Assembly: GCA_017435665.1 (NCBI GenBank)
Contig: JAFSEP010000011.1
Location: 1-43,175 of the forward strand
Source: Clostridia bacterium
GTDB taxonomy: Bacteria > Bacillota > Clostridia > Oscillospirales > Acutalibacteraceae
DNA length: 43,175 bases
Direction: 5' to 3'
Both the position numbers and the translations under genes were made by a program. The notes under the pieces were generated by a model that had not been told where the DNA came from, did no database searches, and was given only the letters and a program-made list of their open reading frames with translations. Below, one piece after another: positions 8,629 through 16,486 of the stretch. Within the stretch, counting starts at the first letter, position 1. Every line of letters begins with the position of its first letter.

Positions 8629-9937
8629 GAAATCTAAAGCGGTATTTTCCTTTGGTTTGGCTTTGGTTTTACTTTTCACAAGTCTTTGCTTTTCGCCTCT
8701 TGAGGTAAGTGCAGACTCAACTCTTGATCAGCTCAGACAGGAGCAGGCCGAGCTTGCCCAGAAAATTCAGGCAAACAAGAATGCTCTTGCTCAGCTTGAA
8801 AGCGATAAGAACAACCAGGAAGCATATCTTTCAAAGGTAAACGACAACATTACCTATACAAGAAATCAGCTTAGCAACCTGAATAACCAGATAGAAATTA
8901 TAAACGGTCAGGTTGCCGCTGTTGAAAATACCATAGCCACTCTCCAAAAGGAAATCGGAGAAATTGAAAAAGAAATTAAAAGCACAAAAACAGATATAAA
9001 GGAAGCGGAGAACAGCGTTAAGATAACCTACGCCAATCTCTCTCAGAGACTTGAAAGCTCATACCTGACAGGTAATGAATCCACCCTTAAAATTCTTCTC
9101 GGCTCAGACAGCATTGCCACCTTCCTGACACGTCTTGAGTTTATGAAGCGTGTCAGCGAAAACGATGCAAACCTTATCAATTCCTTCAAGGCTGAAATTG
9201 AAGTTCTCAAGGTAACAAGAAAATCCCTGAAGGAAAGAACGGACAGACTTGAAGAAAAGCAGGAAACCATAAAGAAGGAAAATCAGTATCTTTATGAAAA
9301 GCAGGATGAGCTGAAAAATACCAAGAAGGAGCTTGATGCAACTGCTTCTCAGCTTGAAAATCAGTATTCGGAGATTGAAAGCTATATCGCCAAGCTGGAT
9401 CAGAACAGTACAGCCTATAAAAACCTCATTGCAAAGCAGGAGCAGGAGGAGGCTGCCGCTGAAGCACAGATTCAGGCAATTATCGCCGCAAATGCAAGCA
9501 CATCAACAAACGGTGACTCAAGCATTGTTGCGGAAAAGGGGTATATCTGTCCCATAAAGTATCCAAACAGATATATCAGCAGCTATTTCGGCTGGAGAAA
9601 TCTCTGGGGCAAGAAGAATTATCACGGCGGCGTTGATATTGCCGGCGGCGGTATTTACGGTCAGCCCATTTATGCCGCACGAAGCGGTAAGGTTATCAGA
9701 ACGGATAACTATGAAACCACCACCTACGGTAAGTATTTTATCATTGACCACGGTGACGGTTATATCACTCTTTATGCACATTGCTCAAAGCTTGCGGTTG
9801 TTGAAGGACAGTATGTAAAGCAGGGACAAATCGTGGCATATGTTGGCAGTACAGGTAATTCATCAGGCCCTCACCTGCACTTTGAAGTAAGAAAGGACAA
9901 TGTAAGACAGAATCCGCTGAATTACATCAAAGTATAA
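8618..9937 (+). CDS. Secreted coiled-coil M23 peptidase, PcsB/EnvC-like
   Basis: A 439-residue exported protein. The signal peptide is residues 1-32 (core LALVLLFTSLCF), followed by a long charged coiled coil (about 35-285, heptad-rich QLE/KEI patterns), a linker, and a LytM domain at about 325-439. The zinc motifs are intact: HGGVD (His336, Asp340) and HLH (His419, His421). The coiled-coil plus M23 architecture directly after ftsEX matches hydrolases or activators controlled by FtsEX (EnvC, PcsB, RipC types). A GTG at 8609 is too close to the AGAGGGA ribosome binding site, so ATG 8618 is used. Because the active site is complete, it probably cuts peptide cross-links itself. Confidence 0.93.
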   Translation: MKCKKSKAVFSFGLALVLLFTSLCFSPLEVSADSTLDQLRQEQAELAQKIQANKNALAQLESDKNNQEAYLSKVNDNITYTRNQLSNLNNQIEIINGQVAAVENTIATLQKEIGEIEKEIKSTKTDIKEAENSVKITYANLSQRLESSYLTGNESTLKILLGSDSIATFLTRLEFMKRVSENDANLINSFKAEIEVLKVTRKSLKERTDRLEEKQETIKKENQYLYEKQDELKNTKKELDATASQLENQYSEIESYIAKLDQNSTAYKNLIAKQEQEEAAAEAQIQAIIAANASTSTNGDSSIVAEKGYICPIKYPNRYISSYFGWRNLWGKKNYHGGVDIAGGGIYGQPIYAARSGKVIRTDNYETTTYGKYFIIDHGDGYITLYAHCSKLAVVEGQYVKQGQIVAYVGSTGNSSGPHLHFEVRKDNVRQNPLNYIKV

Positions 9938-9948
9938 CATTATATGAT

Positions 9949-9973
9949 AAGGCATTACGCACAGTAATGCCTT
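9949..9973 (+). other. Intercistronic hairpin
   Basis: AAGGCATTAC and GTAATGCCTT form a perfect 10-bp stem with a 5-base loop, 12 bases after the M23 stop. No U-tract follows (next bases GTCACATA), so it looks more like an mRNA-stabilising or processing hairpin than a full terminator. Confidence 0.65.
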
Positions 9974-10010
9974 GTCACATATATCAATTAATACGGGGAA
10001 GGATTTTAAA

Positions 10011-11198
10011 ATGAGCAGAAAGATATCACTTGGAGCCGCTATCGGACTTATAGCTATCGCTATTGCCGTAACGGTATCCGTAACGCTTACCGTTTCGAGT
10101 GAGATGTATAACTCGCTGTTGAGTTATCTGCCCGAAAAAATACAGACCTATTCACAGCTTGAAGAAATCAGTAATATCGTCAAGGCAAACTATTACGGAA
10201 GCATAGACGAGGCAAATCTTGAATCGGCAATCGGTAACGGATATATAAACGGACTTAACGATAAGTATTCCGTCTTTATGACCGCAGATGAATATGCTGA
10301 ATATGATTCTGAAATTCAGGGCAAGATGAAGGGTATAGGCATCAAGTATTCAAAGAGTGGAAATAAGATTAAGATTGACAGGGTTTATGAAGGCTCACCT
10401 GCTCAGGTCAGCGGTCTTTCAAAGGGCGATTTCATTGTTGCCTTTGACGGCGAGGCCATAACTAAGGATAACTATAACGAAATGGTTTCCAAGCTGGAGG
10501 GTGACAAGCTCTCAACGGTTAACCTGACATACAGAAGCGGTGATACGGAAAAAACCGTAAGTGTTGCAAAGGGCTATGAGGCTCGCAGCGTGACCACGCA
10601 CTCTGACGGAGTAATCGGCTATATAAGCATAAGCGATTTTTATTCAACAACCCCCAGTCAGGTCAAAGAGGCTGTGGATAAGTTTGTATCTCAGGGGGCA
10701 ACAGGTCTTATTCTTGATCTGAGAAACAATTCAAGCACCAACTTTGATGCGGCAATAAAGGTGCTGGATATATTTGTGCCCGTTGCAGAGGGTACAGACG
10801 CTGTGGTAACGGTTATTGACTCTGACGGGAATACAATTTCAAGCTACGCTTCAAATGCTGATGCAGTAAATCTTCCTGTTATGGTTCTTGTCAACGAAAA
10901 CACTCTTGGGGGGGCAGAGCTCATTGCCTGTGACCTGAGAAACTTCGGTAAGGCAGAAATTATAGGAACAAAAACTGCCGGTGCAGGTGTTATGCAGGAA
11001 ATCTTCAAGCTGTCTGACGGCAGCGCCATACGTCTTTCTGTTGGTGAGATAATTCCTTACAGAGGCGAAAGCTATAACGGAGTGGGTGTTGCTCCCAACT
11101 ATGAGGTGGAACAGCAAAACGCAACAGATGACATTCTTTCGGATAACGTTTATCAGTATGCGGTTTCGGTACTTAACAAATCAACTGAGGAGGGTTAA
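10011..11198 (+). CDS. S41 (C-terminal processing) protease homologue, predicted inactive
   Basis: A 395-residue protein with an N-terminal membrane anchor (residues 6-30), a PDZ domain (about 105-185, with GIGIKY and VYEGSPAQVSGL) and an S41 core. S41 enzymes use a Ser-Lys dyad in N-E-x-T-A-S-A-x-E and T-x-G-K-G. Here these read NENTLGGAE and TAGAG, so Ser is Gly300 and Lys is Ala325. The 25-residue spacing equals that of the active-site pair in known members. The downstream Gln is kept. I infer a folded but non-proteolytic protein, perhaps a scaffold or regulator for the adjacent M23 hydrolase. The start at ATG 10011 follows GGGGAAGGA; the upstream TTG at 9972 lies inside a hairpin and is rejected. 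Confidence 0.88.
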   Translation: MSRKISLGAAIGLIAIAIAVTVSVTLTVSSEMYNSLLSYLPEKIQTYSQLEEISNIVKANYYGSIDEANLESAIGNGYINGLNDKYSVFMTADEYAEYDSEIQGKMKGIGIKYSKSGNKIKIDRVYEGSPAQVSGLSKGDFIVAFDGEAITKDNYNEMVSKLEGDKLSTVNLTYRSGDTEKTVSVAKGYEARSVTTHSDGVIGYISISDFYSTTPSQVKEAVDKFVSQGATGLILDLRNNSSTNFDAAIKVLDIFVPVAEGTDAVVTVIDSDGNTISSYASNADAVNLPVMVLVNENTLGGAELIACDLRNFGKAEIIGTKTAGAGVMQEIFKLSDGSAIRLSVGEIIPYRGESYNGVGVAPNYEVEQQNATDDILSDNVYQYAVSVLNKSTEEG

Positions 11199-11201
11199 AT
11201 T

Positions 11202-11975
11202 ATGACGGATACAAAGATCATTGCGCACAGAGGAGCTAACTTCTTTGCTCCCCAGAACACCATCCCTGCTTTCGAGAAGGCGGTGGAGCTCAGCGCCGAC
11301 GGCTTTGAAACGGATATACATCTGACAAAGGACGGAATTCCCGTTTTGTGTCACAATTACACAATAGACGCCACTTCTGATGCAAAGGGTAACATTTCGG
11401 ACTATACATATGAAGAATTGCTGAAGTTTGATTTCGGCGGCTATTTTTCATCTGCATATGCCGGAACAAAAATCCCCACGGTTGACGAATTCTTAGAGCT
11501 TTTCAAAAAAGCTGACCTTGATATTCTCAATATTGAAATTAAAAGCCCCAAGGATCCTAAGGAGTTTAATATCGTAGAAGCAACAATCGATTTAGCTAAG
11601 GAGCACGGTCTTTTTGATAAGCTTCTTATTTCAAGCTTTAACTCCGAGCTTCTTGTCAGAGCAAAGGATTATGATGCCGAATGTAAAACAGGCTTTCTTT
11701 ACGCTCCCACAAAAAAATGGTCAATTCCCGCCATCTTGGATCCCATCGGATTTGCTCAGAGCATAAAAGCAGACGCACTTCATCCCTATGAGCTCTTCGT
11801 TACAAGAGAATATGTTGAACGTGCCCACGCAAACGGTATTATGGTAAACCCCTGGACAATAGACAAGGTGAAAACAATTGATAAATTCCTTGATTACGGT
11901 GTTGACGGAATTATCACAAACCATCCCGATCTTGTGAGGCACCTTATGGAAGTCAGAAAATCACGTTTGGGATAA
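11202..11975 (+). CDS. Glycerophosphodiester phosphodiesterase family protein
   Basis: A 257-residue cytosolic GDPD domain. It opens with IAHRGANFFAPQNT and continues with FETDIHLTKDGIPVLCHN, giving the HRG, the acidic metal ligands and the second His of the family. It ends with the barrel elements MVNPWTIDK and GVDGIITNHPD. Such enzymes split glycerophosphodiesters from phospholipid turnover into glycerol-3-phosphate and an alcohol. The gene begins 3 bases after the S41 stop with GGAGGG in range, so it is the last gene of the division/wall cluster. No signal peptide is visible. Confidence 0.93.
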   Translation: MTDTKIIAHRGANFFAPQNTIPAFEKAVELSADGFETDIHLTKDGIPVLCHNYTIDATSDAKGNISDYTYEELLKFDFGGYFSSAYAGTKIPTVDEFLELFKKADLDILNIEIKSPKDPKEFNIVEATIDLAKEHGLFDKLLISSFNSELLVRAKDYDAECKTGFLYAPTKKWSIPAILDPIGFAQSIKADALHPYELFVTREYVERAHANGIMVNPWTIDKVKTIDKFLDYGVDGIITNHPDLVRHLMEVRKSRLG

Positions 11976-11984
11976 TAAGCAGAT

Positions 11985-12026
11985 AGTCGGATATTGTTTT
12001 AAGCAATGTCCGGCTGTTTTAGTTTT
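11985..12026 (+). terminator. Terminator of the ftsEX-GDPD cluster
   Basis: AGTCGGATATTG (11985-11996) pairs with CAATGTCCGGCT (12004-12015) over 12 pairs with two G-U, followed by GTTTTAGTTTT. Confidence 0.88.
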
Positions 12027-12048
12027 CAAACAAAAATGTGCTTTAAAG

Positions 12049-12077
12049 TTGACTAATCAAATAAAAAATGCTATAAT
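12049..12077 (+). promoter_or_regulatory. Promoter upstream of the small XRE gene
   Basis: TTGACT (12049-12054), 17-base spacer, TATAAT (12072-12077), directly after the preceding terminator. It would give a leader of about 200 bases before the ATG at 12284. Confidence 0.85.
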
Positions 12078-12283
12078 GTCGGTGAAAAAACAGGACTTTC
12101 GAAAATATGATGCAGTCAGGGGTAAAAAGGTATTTTTTTAGGTGAAAATATTGTTGATTTTTAATAACCGTAATCTTGTATTCATATTTAGTTAATAAAC
12201 AACGAAAAAAACTGTGTTAAAATCGACATTGATGGTAATGTGTTAAAACATTGCGGATATTGATTAAGGGAGTTGGAAAAGTT
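12078..12283 (+). other. Long AT-rich 5' leader with repeated TGTGTTAAAA
   Basis: No open frame with a ribosome binding site is seen. Two exact copies of TGTGTTAAAA (12213-12222 and 12239-12248) lie 26 bases apart, and ACATTG recurs around them. They may be binding sites for the XRE protein or remnants of a second promoter. I recognise no riboswitch. Confidence 0.45.
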
Positions 12284-12535
12284 ATGAGAATAAGAAAGCA
12301 GGAGCTTGGCGACAAAAACATTTGCGGCGTAAGAGTCAGCCAAAGAAGAAAAGAAATCAATATGAAACAGGTTGAGCTTCTCAGAAGACTTCAGGAAAAA
12401 GGAATTGAATTCAACGCATCAGGTCTTTCAAAGCTTGAAGGACAGATAAGAACAGTTAATGACTATGAGCTTGTTGCACTGTCAGATATACTCGGCGTCA
12501 GTGTGTATTGGCTTTTAGGAATGGAAGAAAAATAA
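12284..12535 (+). CDS. Small XRE-family helix-turn-helix protein
   Basis: An 83-residue single-domain DNA-binding protein. The Cro/CI fold is visible as RVSQRRKEINMKQVELLRRL, then the recognition region FNASGLSKLEGQIRTVNDYE, then LSDILGVSVYWLLG. No sensor or protease domain is attached. ATG 12284 follows AAGGGAG by 10 bases; the upstream TTG at 12251 has no ribosome binding site. It is followed by a strong terminator, so it is monocistronic. Its target is unknown; the repeats in its own leader make autoregulation plausible. Confidence 0.88.
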   Translation: MRIRKQELGDKNICGVRVSQRRKEINMKQVELLRRLQEKGIEFNASGLSKLEGQIRTVNDYELVALSDILGVSVYWLLGMEEK

Positions 12536-12555
12536 GAAACGGAAAAAGAATGAGT

Positions 12556-12585
12556 ATCACCGTCCTCTGAGGGCGGTGATTTTTT
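12556..12585 (+). terminator. Terminator of the small XRE gene
   Basis: ATCACCGTCC pairs with GGGCGGTGAT around a CTCTGA-type loop, followed by six T. A classical intrinsic terminator. Confidence 0.92.
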
Positions 12586-12677
12586 ATGGTTTTGCTTTAA
12601 GATTATTTTAAGAGAATTTCACCTGTTTTACACATAAATTAGGTACAATTAAAAAAACGTAAAATGGAGCAAATGGA

Positions 12678-13358
12678 ATGAATACTATTCTTGTGGTGGA
12701 TGATGACAAAAGAATAAATGAATTATTATGTGAAATTTTCACAATGGAAGGATATAATGTTGTATCCTGTTTGGACGGAGAACAAGCAATAAAAGAAATT
12801 TCTGAAAATCCCGGGATAGATTTAATGATTTTGGATATTATGATGCCCATTTTTGACGGTTGGGAAGTTCTGGATTATGTTAAAGCACATTTTGATATTA
12901 AAGTTCTCATACTAAGTGCTCTGGTTGATGAGCAAAGCGAAGTCAGAGGAATAAGAGACGGTGCGGATGATTATGTTTTTAAACCGTTTAAAAGGGCTGT
13001 TTTGCTTGAAAGAGTCAGGAGACTCATAACGGAAAAGCATAATGAAAATTCTTGTGATTTGATTTGCGATGGCCTTGTTCTTTCTCAAAGTAAGTGTAAG
13101 GTTTTCATTGATTCCGAGGAAATAAAAATAACAATAAAGGAATACCAACTGCTTTTATTACTTATGAAAAATGCTCCTACGGTTTTGAGCAGAGATAACA
13201 TACTTTCACGTATTTGGGGACTTGAGTACGACGGTAACGACAGAACCATAGATACCCATATAAAAATGCTCAGACATTCTTTGGGGGGATACGGAGTGTA
13301 TATAAGAACAGTCAGAGGAACGGGATATAGCTTTGATTCAGAGGTTGATAAGAGATGA
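12678..13358 (+). CDS. OmpR/PhoB-type response regulator
   Basis: A 226-residue two-domain regulator. The receiver domain (1-120) has the acidic pocket Asp8-Asp10, phospho-acceptor Asp53 in LMILDIMMP, switch Ser80 and Lys102 in FKPF. The C-terminal winged helix (about 128-222) contains KEYQLLLLLMKN, IWGLEYDGNDRTIDTHIKML and VRTVRGTGYSF-like text (read IRTVRGTGYSF). It transmits the signal of the kinase encoded next, overlapping it by an ATGA start-stop. GGAG lies upstream of the ATG. Codon choice is noticeably more A/T-ending than in the flanking housekeeping genes. Confidence 0.96.
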   Translation: MNTILVVDDDKRINELLCEIFTMEGYNVVSCLDGEQAIKEISENPGIDLMILDIMMPIFDGWEVLDYVKAHFDIKVLILSALVDEQSEVRGIRDGADDYVFKPFKRAVLLERVRRLITEKHNENSCDLICDGLVLSQSKCKVFIDSEEIKITIKEYQLLLLLMKNAPTVLSRDNILSRIWGLEYDGNDRTIDTHIKMLRHSLGGYGVYIRTVRGTGYSFDSEVDKR

Positions 13359-14752
13359 GAAAGAGCTTCAGAATAAAGTTGGTGACAATTTTTCTTATAG
13401 AAGTAGTGCTTTGCATGGTGACAATAACTATCGCCAGCAGATTTATGATAAAGCCTCTTTTTATATATAATTCGAAAGCCAATATGGAGAACTATTCAGA
13501 AAGTATAGAAACTGCTTTTGATAACAATCCGACAGGTCTTTCGGAAGTGCTGAACTCCATAAACATATCCCACAGTATAAATGCTATGGTTGTTGATGTT
13601 GATAAGAATATGGTGTATTCCTCATCAGGGATACAGTTGCTAACGGAAGAAAAGGAATACAAAAATTACATAAGATGGATAGATAAATATAAATCGCAAG
13701 AGAACGAAAAGGGAGAAACATATTTTAAAAAAATACGTAATGACGGCGACAGTATAAAGAGACTTGTATGTGTGAAAGAGTTCAAAGAAAATGTATATAT
13801 TGTTATGACCAGAGCAATTAAGGGAATTGAACAGGATGCAGGTATCGTCTCTGTGTTTATACTGGTGGTTGGTATAACGGTTGCTATAATCGGTGCAATA
13901 ACCTGGGGTATCGCAACAAAGCCCTTTACAAGTCAGATAAAGAAAATGAGTCTGATTACCGAAAAAATGGCTCAGCTTAATTTTGACGAAAAGATTGACT
14001 ACTCGAGTGCTGATGAGTTGGGTCTTCTGGCGAAGTCTATTGACAGTATGTCTGATGAACTTAAAGACAGCATAAACAAGCTTCAAACGGATGTAGAAAG
14101 AAGAAAGCGTCTGATAAGAGATATATCCCATGAGATAAAGACGCCTATTACAACGATAAGAGGATACACAGAAAACGTGCAGCTCATTTGTGACGATAAT
14201 GAAAAAATCGGCAAGTATTGTTCTATCATGATAGACGAGTGCGATGTAATTGATAATCTCGTCAAGGAAATGTTGGAAATGTCGAGGATAGAAAGCGATG
14301 ATTATGAATGCGAATTTTCGGATTCATCAGCAGAAGAAATGGCACAGGTTTTTATTCACAGAATAAAGGCGGAATATCCTTTTGATGATATTTCAGTAAA
14401 CTTTGAGCCTTGTCCGTTGACGATAAACAGGACTCTTGTTGAACGTGGGGTTATGAATTATGTTAAAAACGCTATTAAATATCGCACACCCGATACACCA
14501 ATAACGGTTATGGGAAAGAGAAGAGATAATTGGTATGTTTTCTGTGTCATAAACAAAGGGAATCCCATAAGTGACAGTGAAAAGAAATTGTTGTGGGATG
14601 CCTTTTATAAAAATGATAAATCACGAACAAGGGATGGCGGACACGGCGTTGGGTTAGCAATAGTCAAACGAATTGCTGAAATACACGGAGGCAAAGTTGG
14701 TGTGGAAAGTCAAAACGGTGAAAATTCTTTTATGCTTATTGTGCCGTGTTGA
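13355..14752 (+). CDS. Sensor histidine kinase, partner of the preceding regulator
   Basis: A 465-residue membrane kinase. Membrane segments at about 9-32 and 165-188 flank an extracellular sensor of roughly 130 residues, followed by a HAMP linker (190-240), the HisKA motif RDISHEIKTPITT with phospho-His259, and an ATPase domain with N box YVKNAIKY, and GHGVGLAIVKRI. The ATGA overlap with the regulator gene shows an obligate pair. The sensor domain is not recognisable to me, so the stimulus is unknown. It lies just upstream of the ThiF-like gene, possibly its target. Confidence 0.96.
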   Translation: MRKSFRIKLVTIFLIEVVLCMVTITIASRFMIKPLFIYNSKANMENYSESIETAFDNNPTGLSEVLNSINISHSINAMVVDVDKNMVYSSSGIQLLTEEKEYKNYIRWIDKYKSQENEKGETYFKKIRNDGDSIKRLVCVKEFKENVYIVMTRAIKGIEQDAGIVSVFILVVGITVAIIGAITWGIATKPFTSQIKKMSLITEKMAQLNFDEKIDYSSADELGLLAKSIDSMSDELKDSINKLQTDVERRKRLIRDISHEIKTPITTIRGYTENVQLICDDNEKIGKYCSIMIDECDVIDNLVKEMLEMSRIESDDYECEFSDSSAEEMAQVFIHRIKAEYPFDDISVNFEPCPLTINRTLVERGVMNYVKNAIKYRTPDTPITVMGKRRDNWYVFCVINKGNPISDSEKKLLWDAFYKNDKSRTRDGGHGVGLAIVKRIAEIHGGKVGVESQNGENSFMLIVPC

Positions 14753-14851
14753 ACTTTTTGTTAAAAGATTATAACCGACAAAATTTCCCATACAGATTTC
14801 ACAAAGGATTTGTAAACTTGTATTACATAATTTTCCTTTCGGAGGTATGTA

Positions 14852-15736
14852 ATGTTAAGTGATTTAGAAAAAGCACGGTATGCAAGGCATTTCCTTTTGC
14901 CGGGTTGGGACGAAGAATGTCAGAAAAAATTGAAAAACACCACAGTTTTCGTCGCAGGTGCCGGAGGTACAGGCTCTCCGACAATAACGATGTTAGCTTT
15001 GCTTGGAGTCGGGAAAATAAGGATTTGCGATTTTGATGTTTTTGAGGAGAGCAACAAAAACAGGCAATTTCTTCATAGTATCAGCGATGAGCGATTGGGA
15101 ATGAACAAGGCGATGTCTGCGGCAAAAACGGTTTATAGTATTAACCCAAATGTAAGAGTAGAATACTTCACGGATAAGTTTACAGAAGATAACATTGATG
15201 ATATTGTCGGTGATGCTGATTATATTTTTGATTGTGTGGATAAATTTAAATATAAGTTTATTCTGGCTGATTGTGCCGTCAGAAAGAGAATTCCTATGTT
15301 TTTCTACGGAATAATGGGTTACGATTTTTTCGGATATATATTCTATCCTCCTAAAACCGCCTGCTTTAATTGCTTATTCGATAAAGAAAAAATCCAAAAA
15401 ATTGAAAAGCTGCACAGCAGAAGCAGTGAGGTTGCAGCGATGTCACCTGCTTTGTTTTCAGCCTCCGGAGTGATGATGCTTCAGGCAGTAAAGATGATGC
15501 TTGGATATGATGAACCGGCGTATAATAAATTCTATTTCGGTTTTGGTAAGCAAAGCAATGTGTTACACGAAAGAAGTGTGAGAGGGTTCAAGTTTTGGAA
15601 CACAAAATATTTCGATGAAAAATGTGCAGTACAAGGATTTAATTGGAAAACAAAAGATAGTACAGACCTTTTTGAGGTTTTAAACATTACCGGAAACCCT
15701 GAGTGTCCCTATTGCGGTAATATGACTAACCGGTAA
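14852..15736 (+). CDS. ThiF/MoeB/HesA-like E1 adenylyltransferase
   Basis: A 294-residue cytosolic E1-like enzyme. The nucleotide loop is GAGGTG (36-41), with Asp60/Asp62 after the second strand, Arg71 in NKNRQF, Lys86 and Asp130, the residues E1 enzymes use to bind ATP and adenylate a C-terminal glycine. Two CxxC pairs (171/174, 285/288) can bind structural zinc. A transferable cysteine at the usual position is not obvious. No ThiS, MoaD or ubiquitin-like partner, JAB peptidase or precursor peptide is encoded nearby, so the substrate is unknown. GGAGG precedes the ATG. A/T-rich codon use and a pepT relic immediately downstream suggest a transferred segment. Confidence 0.88.
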   Translation: MLSDLEKARYARHFLLPGWDEECQKKLKNTTVFVAGAGGTGSPTITMLALLGVGKIRICDFDVFEESNKNRQFLHSISDERLGMNKAMSAAKTVYSINPNVRVEYFTDKFTEDNIDDIVGDADYIFDCVDKFKYKFILADCAVRKRIPMFFYGIMGYDFFGYIFYPPKTACFNCLFDKEKIQKIEKLHSRSSEVAAMSPALFSASGVMMLQAVKMMLGYDEPAYNKFYFGFGKQSNVLHERSVRGFKFWNTKYFDEKCAVQGFNWKTKDSTDLFEVLNITGNPECPYCGNMTNR

Positions 15737-15738
15737 AA

Positions 15739-15822
15739 ATGCTTGAGCTTGGCATAGAGCCGAGAATTCAGCCCATAAGAGGCGGAAAAGACGGTTTTAT
15801 TGCTTATCAGACTTGCTTGTAA
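15739..15822 (+). pseudogene. Relic of a PepT-type (M20) peptidase C-terminal region
   Basis: Read from 15739, the frame gives 27 residues beginning MLELGIEPRIQPIRGGKDG, then eight unrelated residues and a stop. The segment matches the conserved PepT/M20 stretch around GIEP-x-I-x-PIRGGTDG. The rest of the peptidase, including its metal ligands, is absent on both sides. Similarity begins three bases after the ThiF-like stop, so this looks like the broken edge of an insertion or deletion. It has no convincing ribosome binding site and is probably not made. Confidence 0.6.
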
Positions 15823-15846
15823 ATAAAGGTATATATAATAGTATAG

Positions 15847-15883
15847 AAAAAGGACGGCTTTTTTATGAAACGCCGCCCTTTTT
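15847..15883 (-). terminator. Terminator overlapping the end of the CDF gene
   Basis: On the minus strand AAAAAGGGCGGC pairs with GCCGTCCTTTTT (one G-U), ending in a T run. The stem includes the last codons and the stop of the CDF gene. The G-U pair is A-C on the other strand, so the orientation favours minus. Confidence 0.8.
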
Positions 15884-16486
15884 GCTTTTTAATGCCGTTA
15901 TGAGTATCTGAATGCCAACTTTTATTATAAGAAGGCTTATGGCAACACTTGCCATAGGGTCAAGGAACGGATAACCCAGACGGGCACCGAGTATCCCTGC
16001 AAAGCTGCCGAGACAGGACAGAGCATCACTCTGATGATGCCAGGCATTTGCTCTTATGAGTTCATTTTTGCTCTTGTTTGCCACTCTTATATTATAAATG
16101 AAAAGGGCCTCCTTCACAGCAAGAGAAAATATCGCCACGCATAAAGCGGATACTTCGGGGATCGACGGTGCTTCCGTTGAATTGAAAATTATCCTGATGC
16201 CGTCAGTACCTATTCCCAGCCCGGTAATGATAAGAATAGCTGAAAGCATAAGTAAGGACAGCAGCTCTATTTTTTCGGCATTGCGTCTGATGGCTTTGTT
16301 GCCTGAGCGTCCGGCGTTTATTCCCAGAAGCACTATTATACAGCTCAGGGCATCTGCACAGGAATGAATCGCATCTGATACAAGCGCATGTGATGATGAA
16401 GCCAGACCGACGAAAAATTTGAGCAGAGCGAGAGAGCAATCACACAGCAAAGACACGCCGGAAGCAAGGTTACAGTTATATTTCAT
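15863..16486 (-). CDS. Cation diffusion facilitator transporter lacking a C-terminal domain
   Basis: A 207-residue membrane protein with about six segments. It shows the metal-site motifs of the CDF family: SDAIHSCADAL in segment 2 and HHQSDALS in segment 5. The usual cytosolic C-terminal domain of about 90 residues is missing; the chain ends just after the last membrane helix, followed by a terminator. CDF proteins export Zn, Mn, Fe or related ions in exchange for protons, and C-terminal-less members exist. GGGTGATAAT precedes the ATG. It is transcribed against the accessory segment. Confidence 0.88.
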   Translation of the reverse strand: MKYNCNLASGVSLLCDCSLALLKFFVGLASSSHALVSDAIHSCADALSCIIVLLGINAGRSGNKAIRRNAEKIELLSLLMLSAILIITGLGIGTDGIRIIFNSTEAPSIPEVSALCVAIFSLAVKEALFIYNIRVANKSKNELIRANAWHHQSDALSCLGSFAGILGARLGYPFLDPMASVAISLLIIKVGIQILITALKSKKGGVS

